Source: Ancylomarina sp048268005
GTDB lineage: Bacteria > Bacteroidota > Bacteroidia > Bacteroidales > Marinifilaceae
DNA: 64,000 nt
Direction of reading: 5' to 3'
NCBI GenBank assembly: GCA_048268005.1
Contig: JBLWWJ010000001.1
Coordinates: 1,054,001-1,118,000, forward strand
Shown here: piece by piece, positions 7,806-16,218 of the stretch
Numbering within the stretch: the first letter of the stretch is position 1
How the letters are laid out: every line of letters begins with the position of its first letter
The notes under the pieces: model-generated
The model's database searches: none
What the model was told of the DNA's origin: nothing
What the model saw: only the letters and a program-made list of their open reading frames with translations
Program-made: the position numbers and the translations under genes

Positions 7806-10034
7806 ATGCAACGAATTAATTATTTTCTGATTTGTATACTGATGTTAACAAGTCAGACTTTATTTGCACAATCATTTAGCTTTTCGGGAAAAGTGAAGGC
7901 TAAAGGTTCAAATGATCCTTTGATAGGAGCCAACGTGTATTTTAAAGGAACAACGATTGGGACAGCCACTAATGCTGAGGGACAATTTAATTTACGCAAT
8001 GTAAAACCAGGAGACTATGAGGTGATTGTTTCATATTCTGGTTATCACCGAATCATGGAAGATATCGAAATTAAGTCGGCTGATATTATTGTGAACTTCG
8101 AAATGCAAGAGTCTGATAAGACCTTGGGAGAAGTCGTTGTTACGGGTACAGGTACACGTCATCATTTAAAGAATGCGCCGGTTCAAACCGAATTAATTGG
8201 TAATAAACTAGTCAAGGCTGTGTCTGCGCCAGGATTTGCCGATTTAATGTTAAATGTTAGTCCATCCTTTGACTTTAACCCAGGAAATATGGGAGCAATG
8301 ATGACTCTAAATGGTTTGGGTAACGATTACATTTTGGTTCTTGTAGATGGTAAGAGAATGTATGGTGATATTGGTGGACAGAACGATATCAATCGAATTA
8401 ACCTCGATGACATTGAAAAGATTGAAGTTGTGAAAGGTGCATCATCTTCATTATATGGTTCGGAAGCAATAGCTGGTGTGATTAATGTTATCACAAAGAA
8501 ATCGAAAAGAAAGGTTTATGCCGAAACGAATAACCGCTTTAGCGAATATGGAACAAAGCAATACAATAATAAGCTGGGCTTCAATTTAGGGCGTTTTTCA
8601 TCACTAACCACATATTCAATAAAGGAGTCTGATGGTTGGCAATTGAGTCAATATGAGATTGATGATGATATGGATAATGATGATCCATCGGATGATGTGC
8701 TTGTGAAAACGGATGCCAAACAGGTTAATGCTTATGATGATTATACATTCAGTCAGCGTTTAGATTTTGCAGCAACGAATAAGTTGAGTCTTTATGCCTT
8801 AGCATCGAAGTATGAGAAAGATGTGATGGTGCCAACAACTGTTAAGAAGTATGGATATCACTATAATGATTTTTCTTATTCTGCGGGAGCTAAATATTTA
8901 ATTAATAAGAAAGATTATATCACAGTAGATTTTAATTCAGATCAATATAAGTATTACTACAAGTACAATCAGGATGATATTTCGTCTAAATCGGGGAAAG
9001 TCTTACATGAAAAAAATGAAAAGGTTCTTAATACGAAGCAGAAACGTGAAGATCTAAATCTTAAATATATTTTCAAGATAAATAAAGCACACCAGTTCAC
9101 AGTGGGTGGTGAATATGTAAATGAGAGTTTAGAGTCTGATGGACGTTTGGCTGGTTCAAGAGAAAGTGCATCTACTTTCTCCGGATTTGCTCAGGATGAA
9201 ATCAAACTTGTAGATAATTTGTCTTTGGTTGCTGGTGTTCGTTACGTTAAGCACAAAGAATTTGGTAATGCTTTTACACCAAAACTATCAGCTCTATATA
9301 AATTGAATGATTTCAATTTTAGAGGAACCTATGCTAAAGGTTTTAAAGCACCAACCATTAAAGAGTTGTATTACCGATATGAAAAAAGAGGAAGCCTGTA
9401 TCTAGGAAATACAGATTTGGATCCTCAGAAATCTAACTACTATTCTTTCTCGGTTGAATATATCATTTCAAAATTATCACTGAGTTTATCAGCTTATCAA
9501 AACAAAATTGATGATATGATTGCTTATAAAACGGTGACTTCTACTCTTGAGGATATAGCTGATGGTGTAAAAAAGACGCGTAAGCACTTTAATATTGGTG
9601 AAGCAAAATCGACAGGAATCGATTTTCTATTTAATGTAAAAGTAGGTGGTGGTTTCACTCTTGGTGGTGGTTATTCTTATGTTGACGCTAAGAATGAAAT
9701 GGAAGATATCGATTTGGAAGGCGTTGCTGAGAACTACGCTAATTTCCGTGTTTTATATGACAAGAATTGGAAGGATTATAGTTTAAATGTGAATCTTACA
9801 GGACGTATTCAGGATGATAAATTCTACGATGGCGAACCTGATGCAGAAGCTTATAACCTTTGGAAATTAACAACTGCGCATCGTTTTTCTACTAGAGGAG
9901 CTTCACTGGAACTTACAGTAGGTGTTGATAATATCTTCGACTATGTAGATGACAATCCTTACGGATCTCATTACGGAACTTTAAATCCAGGAAGAACTGT
10001 ATTTGTAGGTTGTAACATCAGATTCGCAAAATAG
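7806..10034 (+). CDS. btuB: TonB-dependent outer-membrane receptor, BtuB-like
   Basis: This is a 742-residue precursor. Residues 1-21 form a signal peptide ending LFAQ. Residues about 24-105 are a CarboxypepD_reg-like domain (FSGKVKAKGSNDPLIGANVYF), typical of Bacteroidota receptors. Residues about 110-225 are the plug, with VVVTGTGTRHHLKNAPVQTE and LDDIEKIEVVKGASSSLYGS as its hallmark. The remainder is a 22-strand barrel ending in an aromatic-containing C-terminus (VGCNIRFAK). The riboswitch upstream and the ABC genes downstream indicate uptake of cobalamin or other corrinoids across the outer membrane. No surface BtuG-type lipoprotein gene follows. Confidence 0.92.
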   Translation: MQRINYFLICILMLTSQTLFAQSFSFSGKVKAKGSNDPLIGANVYFKGTTIGTATNAEGQFNLRNVKPGDYEVIVSYSGYHRIMEDIEIKSADIIVNFEMQESDKTLGEVVVTGTGTRHHLKNAPVQTELIGNKLVKAVSAPGFADLMLNVSPSFDFNPGNMGAMMTLNGLGNDYILVLVDGKRMYGDIGGQNDINRINLDDIEKIEVVKGASSSLYGSEAIAGVINVITKKSKRKVYAETNNRFSEYGTKQYNNKLGFNLGRFSSLTTYSIKESDGWQLSQYEIDDDMDNDDPSDDVLVKTDAKQVNAYDDYTFSQRLDFAATNKLSLYALASKYEKDVMVPTTVKKYGYHYNDFSYSAGAKYLINKKDYITVDFNSDQYKYYYKYNQDDISSKSGKVLHEKNEKVLNTKQKREDLNLKYIFKINKAHQFTVGGEYVNESLESDGRLAGSRESASTFSGFAQDEIKLVDNLSLVAGVRYVKHKEFGNAFTPKLSALYKLNDFNFRGTYAKGFKAPTIKELYYRYEKRGSLYLGNTDLDPQKSNYYSFSVEYIISKLSLSLSAYQNKIDDMIAYKTVTSTLEDIADGVKKTRKHFNIGEAKSTGIDFLFNVKVGGGFTLGGGYSYVDAKNEMEDIDLEGVAENYANFRVLYDKNWKDYSLNVNLTGRIQDDKFYDGEPDAEAYNLWKLTTAHRFSTRGASLELTVGVDNIFDYVDDNPYGSHYGTLNPGRTVFVGCNIRFAK

Positions 10035-10052
10035 AAACACATTTATCTGCAA

Positions 10053-10112
10053 AAGGCAAATCCTCTTAACTGTTTAAAATTAGAAATTTCAAAAACAGGG
10101 GATTTGCCCTTT
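10053..10112 (+). other. Intergenic long-loop hairpin
   Basis: AAAGGCAAATCC pairs with GGATTTGCCCTTT about 35 bases later, between the receptor and PepSY genes. The T-tract is poor, so it is more likely an RNA-processing or stability structure, or a weak attenuator, than a full terminator. Confidence 0.4.
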
Positions 10113-10133
10113 GGCAATTTTTAGGACCATATT

Positions 10134-11621
10134 ATGAGCAGATTAAAAAATACCATTATTCAAATCCACAATCTACTAGGTACATTTCTTAGTAACATGT
10201 TTGTGATTTGGTTTTTGTCAGGCTTTGTCCTGATTTATGCAGGCTTTCCTCATGCATCACGCGAGGAAAGGTTTATGCACTTATCTTCCCTGAATCAAAC
10301 TGATTTTGATTCCATACAAGCCCCTCCTCATAACTTTTCAGGAAAAGTAGAACTTGAAAAGTTGAATGATCGCCCGGTATACCGAGTTTATAAAAGTAGA
10401 AAGGCCCAAAAAGTATACGATGCGATTACATTAAAAGAATGTGACTTCGCGACAGAACAAGAAGCCATAAATCTCGCTGAGGATTTTTCGGGTGCTAAGC
10501 TTGCCTCTGTAGAAAAAATTAAAGAATTAGATCAATGGATGCCCTGGTCGTATTACCGACCTTTACTTCCTTTTTATAAATGCACGATGGGTGATGAAGA
10601 GCATACACGCATTTATATTTCTGCTAAATCAGGATCCATTGTTCAGGAAACAACAAGAAAAAGCAGATGGTTGGGTCGTCTTGGTGCTATACCACACTGG
10701 ATCTATTTCAAATCACTTCGCTTGAAAACGGGGCTTTGGTTGGATGTTGTTAAATGGATTTCAATATTTGGTGTTCTAGTGAGCCTTTCTGGCTTGATTG
10801 CTGGTATTATTCGATTGAGAAAAAGGAGAACGCAGGAAAAATGGAGCCAGTTTACACCTTACAAAAAGTTTTGGCATAAGTGGCATCATATTACTGGCTT
10901 TGTTTTTGGTTTATTTGTATTTACGTTCATTTTGAGCGGTTTGGTATCAGTTACCGATATTCCGCAATGGATGGTGCCCATACACAATAAAAAGTCGGTG
11001 AAAAGAATCTGGAACCAGAAACCCAACTTAGATCTACATGCTAGAGCCAACTTTAAGGCATTGTGGAAGGCAATTGATAATGGTACACCAGTTCGGAAAA
11101 TTGTATTTAAAACGGTTCAAAATCAGCCTGTTTATTGGGTTTATCGCGATCATTATCAAAAACCTGATGTTTATTTATTGGAGGATAATGGAATTGTCAT
11201 CAAACAAAAATACAGCAAAGAGGAGATTGACAACTGGTGCAAGCAAGTATTACCAAATGTTGAATACAGCTTAAAGAGTCAGAATGAGTTCGATGCCTAT
11301 TACCAGAAATCGGGCATGTGGGAGCGTCCGCTACCTATTTGGCAATTAAATCTTGATGATCCCGATGATACAAGAATGTACATCAATTCGAAAACCGGTG
11401 AAGTTGTAAAAAGCTTTACTAATAACGAAAGGTGGCGCCGTTGGCTATATCGATCCTTACACACCTTGGATTTTCCTTTCCTAAAACAACATGACTGGTT
11501 GCGCAAAAGCTTACTGATTCTTTTATCTATTGGAGGAACTCTCGTTAGTTTATCGGGTTTGGTTTTGGGAATAAAATGGATGAAAAGAAGCACAAGAAGA
11601 AAAAGGAGAAAATTCGCATGA
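10134..11621 (+). CDS. PepSY-associated TM protein with two PepSY repeats
   Basis: This is a 495-residue inner-membrane protein. An N-terminal helix (FLSNMFVIWFLSGFVLIYAGFP) is followed by a large periplasmic loop, helices near residues 205-225 and 255-280 (HHITGFVFGLFVFTFILSGL), a second periplasmic domain, and a last helix near 462-485. Each periplasmic half ends in a similar motif (RIYISAKSGSIVQETTRKSR and RMYINSKTGEVVKSFTNNER), and each is followed by a W-L-Y/GRLGAIPHWIY or WLYRSLHTLDF segment, so the protein is an internal duplication. Family members accompany siderophore and corrinoid receptors, some as ferric-siderophore reductases. A corrinoid-linked membrane redox or accessory role is inference. 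Confidence 0.85.
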   Translation: MSRLKNTIIQIHNLLGTFLSNMFVIWFLSGFVLIYAGFPHASREERFMHLSSLNQTDFDSIQAPPHNFSGKVELEKLNDRPVYRVYKSRKAQKVYDAITLKECDFATEQEAINLAEDFSGAKLASVEKIKELDQWMPWSYYRPLLPFYKCTMGDEEHTRIYISAKSGSIVQETTRKSRWLGRLGAIPHWIYFKSLRLKTGLWLDVVKWISIFGVLVSLSGLIAGIIRLRKRRTQEKWSQFTPYKKFWHKWHHITGFVFGLFVFTFILSGLVSVTDIPQWMVPIHNKKSVKRIWNQKPNLDLHARANFKALWKAIDNGTPVRKIVFKTVQNQPVYWVYRDHYQKPDVYLLEDNGIVIKQKYSKEEIDNWCKQVLPNVEYSLKSQNEFDAYYQKSGMWERPLPIWQLNLDDPDDTRMYINSKTGEVVKSFTNNERWRRWLYRSLHTLDFPFLKQHDWLRKSLLILLSIGGTLVSLSGLVLGIKWMKRSTRRKRRKFA

Positions 11622-11730
11622 AAACGAGATTTATAGTAAAGAGAATCGTCTGATAAAACGATTGAAATACGTGCTGGACGATAAAGAGAATAAGATTGAA
11701 TCTGACTCTTTTACTATTCATGAAAGATAA
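11620..11730 (+). other. Possible coding remnant or tiny ORF between PepSY and btuF-like genes
   Basis: The frame beginning around 11620 reads ENEIYSKENRLIKRLKYV and continues to HER before a stop at 11728-11730. It looks like a real charged helical peptide but has no ATG in frame. The next small frame overlaps its end. This could be a broken gene or a small ORF using TTG or CTG. Confidence 0.3.
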
Positions 11731-11803
11731 AAAAAACAGTGAAAGGGTTTACGCTTACGATCAACATGGACGTCGAATCAGTGTTAAAGTTTTTGTTGAA
11801 TAA
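11720..11803 (+). CDS. Candidate 27-residue small ORF
   Basis: The frame encodes 27 residues starting MKDKKNSERV and ending RISVKVFVE. Its ATG overlaps the stop of the preceding fragment (ATGAAAGATAA), as in translational coupling. It stands 26 bases before the ABC binding-protein gene within the B12 operon. I do not recognise it. A frameshifted remnant of one short gene together with the fragment before it is equally possible. Confidence 0.3.
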   Translation: MKDKKNSERVYAYDQHGRRISVKVFVE

Positions 11804-11829
11804 ATTTTGATTAGAAAAAGCCATAAGAA

Positions 11830-12966
11830 ATGCAAGGAAAAGTGAATTGGTATAAATGTTTGGGTGCTTTAGTCCTGATTAGCTTAACGGCTTGTCAACA
11901 GCCTAATGCCAAAAAGGAAAAAACAAGGCAAGAAAGGGAACTTCAGTCTAAAAAGCTAGATCATGCTCAAAGTTTTGAATTGTCAGATGCCGGAGATTAC
12001 CAATTATTGAAAGTATACCGTAAGCGTAAAAAGAATGATGCTTACGAAGCTTTTGCTTTGGTTCCAGAGGGAGGGAAAGCGCCAGAGTCCGATATTCAAT
12101 CCATTCCGGTGCCATGTAAGAAAATTATCTGTCTCTCATCAACTCAGTTGACTTACTTCTTTGCACTTGATGATATCGACGATATTGTAGGAATTAATAG
12201 CAGTCGACATCTCTTTAATAAGAATATGAATGCCAGACTTCAGGAAGGGCACGTTAAGCGCGTAGGAAAAGAGGGGCACTTTAATACCGAATTAATTGCT
12301 GGAATTAATCCCGATGTAATCTTTGTGTCACCTTATAAGTCAGGTGGATATGATGCTTTGAAAAACCTGGGGATTCCTTTGGTTCCAATGGCAGCTTACG
12401 ATGAGAAAACGCCATTGGGACGAGCTGAATGGGTCAAAATGATTGCGCCCTTTATTGGGAAAGAGAAGGAGGCCGATTCAATATTTGACAAACTTTCTAA
12501 GCGCTATCATAGTTTACAGGAATTAACTTCTAAGGTTGAGAATCGACCGACTGTCTTTTCAGGTAAAATGCGTTCTGGCACCTGGTATGTTCCAGGTGGG
12601 AAGAGCTTTTATGCTAACTATTTCCGAGATGCTGGGGCCCAATATATTATTGACAACGAGAAACAGGGAGCCTATCCTTTGGACTTTGAAACGGTTTACA
12701 CCAAAGCTGCCGATTGCGATTATTGGAGAATACTTGTTCCTGAACCCATAGGTTTCGATCGAAAAGCCCTAATCGATCAGGATCCGCGTTACGGAGACTT
12801 TAAGGCATATCAGGAGGGAAATGTGATCATGTGTAATATTAGAGAGAAACCCTTTTACGAACAAAATGCCATGAAGCCTGATGTGATCCTTGCTGACTAT
12901 ATCCACTTCTTTCATCCTGAACTTTTACCGAAACATCGTCCTGAATTCTACGAGTTGCTGAAATAA
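11830..12966 (+). CDS. btuF: Cobalamin ABC transporter substrate-binding lipoprotein (BtuF-like)
   Basis: This 378-residue lipoprotein has a signal ending LTAC with lipid Cys22. The mature part has the class III periplasmic-binding fold of BtuF/FhuD proteins: KIICLSSTQLTYFFALDDIDDIVGI begins lobe 1, INPDVIFVSPYKSGGYDALKNLGIPLVPM covers the family's PDL/GIPV stretch, and the long connecting helix and lobe 2 follow. It captures ligand in the periplasm for the permease encoded next. The riboswitch-controlled operon makes a corrinoid the likely ligand. Iron-siderophore proteins share the fold and are the alternative. Confidence 0.85.
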   Translation: MQGKVNWYKCLGALVLISLTACQQPNAKKEKTRQERELQSKKLDHAQSFELSDAGDYQLLKVYRKRKKNDAYEAFALVPEGGKAPESDIQSIPVPCKKIICLSSTQLTYFFALDDIDDIVGINSSRHLFNKNMNARLQEGHVKRVGKEGHFNTELIAGINPDVIFVSPYKSGGYDALKNLGIPLVPMAAYDEKTPLGRAEWVKMIAPFIGKEKEADSIFDKLSKRYHSLQELTSKVENRPTVFSGKMRSGTWYVPGGKSFYANYFRDAGAQYIIDNEKQGAYPLDFETVYTKAADCDYWRILVPEPIGFDRKALIDQDPRYGDFKAYQEGNVIMCNIREKPFYEQNAMKPDVILADYIHFFHPELLPKHRPEFYELLK

Positions 12967-13041
12967 GTAAGTCAGAGAGAGTAGAACAAGATCAATAATT
13001 GTCAATGACTAATATCCAGTTTTAGTCCAAAAATAAATTAT

Positions 13042-14091
13042 ATGCATTTAAGTCCTTTACGAAAACCACTTATCATTCTGGCAGCACTCATACTCCTCTT
13101 GGTGCTGGCTGGTTTAAACCTGGCTTTAGGTTCTGTCAATATTCCATTTCAAGAGGTGCTTAATGTCTTATTGGGCAAGGGATCAGATCATATCATTTGG
13201 GAAAATATTCTTTTGCGTACTCGCTTGCCTCAAACGATCGTTGCTTTGGGAGCTGGTATGGCACTGGGTGTTGCCGGCTTGTTGATGCAAACCCTTTTTC
13301 GTAATCCTTTGGCTGGTCCTTCGGTATTGGGTATTTCTTCGGGAGCCAGTTTAGGTGTGGGTTTTGTCCTTTTGGTAGCTGGACAAGTTTGGGGATTTTC
13401 ATTTTCCCGACTGGGTTTATGGGGCGACCTCGCAGTTATTGTGGCTTCACTGGGTGGTGCATTTGCAGTTTTGGCTTTAATTCTGTTTATCTCTCACAAA
13501 ATAGGTGGGACTTTGAGTGTGCTTATCATCGGCGTTATGATTGGCTATCTATCTAACTCTATAGTTGGTGTCTTAAAATATTATAGCCTGGAAGAAGATG
13601 TGCATAATTATGTGATTTGGGGCTTGGGGAGCTTTTCTCGCATGTCGGTTGACCGGGCTAATTGGTTTGCCATGTTTACTATTGTGCCGGCACTTTTGTC
13701 TTTGCTGCTGAGCAAATCTCTTAATCTAATGGCATTGGGCGATCGTTATGCGAGTAATTTAGGACTGAAAATAGGTAGGGCACGTCTATTGATCATCCTT
13801 ACTGCCGGTGCTTTAACGGCAATTGTTACGGCTTTTTGTGGTCCCATTATCTTTATTGGAATGGCGGTGCCTCATTTGGCAAAACTGGTGTCGAAAACCA
13901 GCAATCACCTTTATTTGATTGCCAATGCTTGTATTTTGGGAGCAGCCACAGCCTTATTGTGCAATTTAATAGCACGTCTGCCTGGATTGGAAAGCGAATT
14001 ACCTATTAATTCGGTTACAGCATTTATTGGCGCTCCGGTGGTGATATCTGTTATTTGGAAAAAACGAAAAGAAAACCAATTGGATCGATAA
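13042..14091 (+). CDS. btuC: FecCD-family ABC permease (BtuC-like)
   Basis: This 349-residue membrane protein has about ten helices. RLPQTIVALGAGMALGVAGLLMQTLFRNPLAGPSVLGISSGA (about 55-95) is the conserved FecCD signature. GDRYASNLGLKIGRAR near 233 is the cytoplasmic coupling segment that meets the ATPase, and FCGPIIFIGMAVPHLAK near 270 is the conserved GPIxFIGLxxPH element. It should form a homodimeric inner-membrane channel with the BtuF-like and BtuD-like proteins. The next gene begins 2 bases after its stop. Confidence 0.92.
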   Translation: MHLSPLRKPLIILAALILLLVLAGLNLALGSVNIPFQEVLNVLLGKGSDHIIWENILLRTRLPQTIVALGAGMALGVAGLLMQTLFRNPLAGPSVLGISSGASLGVGFVLLVAGQVWGFSFSRLGLWGDLAVIVASLGGAFAVLALILFISHKIGGTLSVLIIGVMIGYLSNSIVGVLKYYSLEEDVHNYVIWGLGSFSRMSVDRANWFAMFTIVPALLSLLLSKSLNLMALGDRYASNLGLKIGRARLLIILTAGALTAIVTAFCGPIIFIGMAVPHLAKLVSKTSNHLYLIANACILGAATALLCNLIARLPGLESELPINSVTAFIGAPVVISVIWKKRKENQLDR

Positions 14092-14093
14092 TT

Positions 14094-15149
14094 ATGAAAG
14101 AAAGTCTACTTGAAATCAAAGATGTATCTATAGGGTATGGTACAGGTTCACGAGCTAAATTGGTTGCATCAGGTTTAGAAGCCAATATGTTAAAGGGTGA
14201 ATTGGTTTGTCTTTTAGGCGCCAATGGAACAGGAAAGAGTACCTTAATGCGAAGCCTTTGTGGCTTTCAGCCAACGCTGGCCGGGGAAGTGTTGATCGAT
14301 CATCGACTAGTGAATGAATTAAGTGAAAAGGAGCTTTCTCTTCGGGTTGCCGTTGTGCTTACCGATAGGGTTGTGGTACCTAATGCAAGTGTGGAAGAGT
14401 TGGTCAGCTATGGACGAAGTCCTTATACAGGCATGCTAGGACGATTGAATCAGGAAGATACGAGACTTGTTGAAAAAGCGATGGTACAATGTGGCATTGC
14501 TCATAAAAAACATAGCTTGCTTTCGGCCTTGAGTGATGGTGAAAGACAAAAAGCTTTTATCGCCAAAGCTCTGGCACAGGATACCCCTTTAATCATTTTG
14601 GATGAACCGACTGCTTTTCTTGACTTACCTGCCCGAGTGGAAATTATGCAGTTGCTTCGTGATATTGCCAATCATTCAGGTAAAGCCATATTGATGTCTA
14701 CTCACGATTTAGATCTGGCCTTGCAGCTAGCCGATCGTTTGTGGTTACTGCATCCTCAGGGACCTATATCAACAGGCAGTCCGGAGGATTTGCTTCTTCA
14801 GAATGCTTTTCAGACCATGTTTCAGCATAAAGGGATTGCTTTTGATAATAAAACCGGTTTATTTCAGGTGAATCATAAACAACACAGCACGCTGGCAGTT
14901 AAAGGGCATGGCTTCGAGTATGTTCTACTGCGTCGTGCTTTCTCTCGTAAGGGAATTCAATTGGTTAAGGCTAATGCCGAAGATGATAATTGGGTTGAGG
15001 TGATTAACGATTGTGAAAAACCATTTTCATTTTATTGGGAGGGTGAGTGTATTCACCAGGAGTCATCTGTAGAGGAAATTGTATCAAAGGTTATCGCGAT
15101 GAAACCCTTATTACATGATAGAAAAAATGAGAAGGTTGAATCATTTTAA
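14094..15149 (+). CDS. btuD: ABC transporter ATPase (BtuD-like) with C-terminal extension
   Basis: I start at the ATG at 14094, 2 bases after the permease stop; an upstream TTG at 14055 in frame would overlap the permease and is less likely. The 351-residue protein has Walker A GANGTGKST near residue 41, a variant signature LSDGERQK near 146, Walker B LIILDEPTAFLD near 166 and a switch His in STHDLDLAL near 200. About 100 residues follow the ATPase core and form a separate small domain (GFEYVLLRRAFSRKGIQ). E. coli BtuD is about 249 residues, so this extension is notable. It energises uptake with the two preceding gene products. Confidence 0.9.
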   Translation: MKESLLEIKDVSIGYGTGSRAKLVASGLEANMLKGELVCLLGANGTGKSTLMRSLCGFQPTLAGEVLIDHRLVNELSEKELSLRVAVVLTDRVVVPNASVEELVSYGRSPYTGMLGRLNQEDTRLVEKAMVQCGIAHKKHSLLSALSDGERQKAFIAKALAQDTPLIILDEPTAFLDLPARVEIMQLLRDIANHSGKAILMSTHDLDLALQLADRLWLLHPQGPISTGSPEDLLLQNAFQTMFQHKGIAFDNKTGLFQVNHKQHSTLAVKGHGFEYVLLRRAFSRKGIQLVKANAEDDNWVEVINDCEKPFSFYWEGECIHQESSVEEIVSKVIAMKPLLHDRKNEKVESF

Positions 15150-16218
15150 ATTTTCTGTTTTCTGAATCGGTTCATTTGGGATGAGGTAAGTTTTTGTTTT
15201 TTTTAATCGTATATCATTTTCCCTCTAGAAGAATATCAGTGATGTTAATCTCACAATTAAGGCGAATTTCCCAAGTTTCCAGCTCGTGTACTAAGCGGAG
15301 AAAGGGGGATTGAGCTAGTAAACAGGCTTGACCAGTTGTTGCTTGCATTAGTGTGATTATTTGTGTTCACCAAGAGGTAGGGTGTTGAAATTCTACTAAA
15401 ATTAGTACGACTTGCTTTTGGTAATATCATCGAATTTCAATTGAAGTATATATCGTAGAAATGATTTTACTGATGATAAAATCTTTCCTCTATCCGCAGA
15501 AAAATGATTGTATTTATTATTAAATAAAGAAAAAAATCCTTATATAGATGATGTCTTATAAGGCATCGGGCTAGCTTGCTCCCTGTTCTCTGAATCTTCT
15601 TTTTCCCCTAGCCATAATCAGAAAGGTTTTAATCAAACGGCTGAATTATTCGTTCCCCCATATACGCTAAAGGATACATCGCTGTGATTTTTATAGGTGA
15701 TAAAAATCAATCATTAATATCTTGATGTAGATGATTGGCTACTACTTGTTAATGAATGGTTTTTTGGTTGTTGTTTGCTGTTTGAATTAAACATAGCAGA
15801 GGAATTATTAGTAAATATCCTTTCCTTGAGGTAAAATGATATTGAAAAAATTCTATAATGGGTGTTTTCACCCATTTGCTATATGTTGTAGAGTATTTCT
15901 TATAAAATTTTAATCCAATATGATAAATGTCATCTTTTATGTCTTAATTGCCTGAGAGATAGTCGAGTGTATAAATGTGCTTAATCATGTGGATTGATAT
16001 ACAAACGTTTACGGACATGAAGTGGTGTTTTAAAACAGTTTCATATCTACAATGAAAGTATATATATTCGTCCGTCAATAATGAAATAATTCTTTAAAGT
16101 AGTTTTAAGTCTAAACAAACAGGCTTTAAATATTTAGGTTTAAAATAGAATAGCAATTAAAGTAAAATAGAAATTCCTTGAGATTTTCTTTAGCAACTTA
16201 CTTGAAAAAAAATATAAA
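15150..16218. other. Long intergenic region (1.07 kb)
   Basis: No convincing protein or RNA gene was recognised between the B12 operon and the carboxyltransferase operon. The sequence is AT-rich. The only modest candidate is a 44-codon reverse frame at 15214-15348. The last 200 bases, with several AT-rich stretches, should contain the promoter of the downstream operon. Confidence 0.6.

Noticed and set aside
7806..15149. Siderophore uptake operon
   Set aside because: The upstream cobalamin riboswitch points to corrinoids; FecCD-type permeases serve both.
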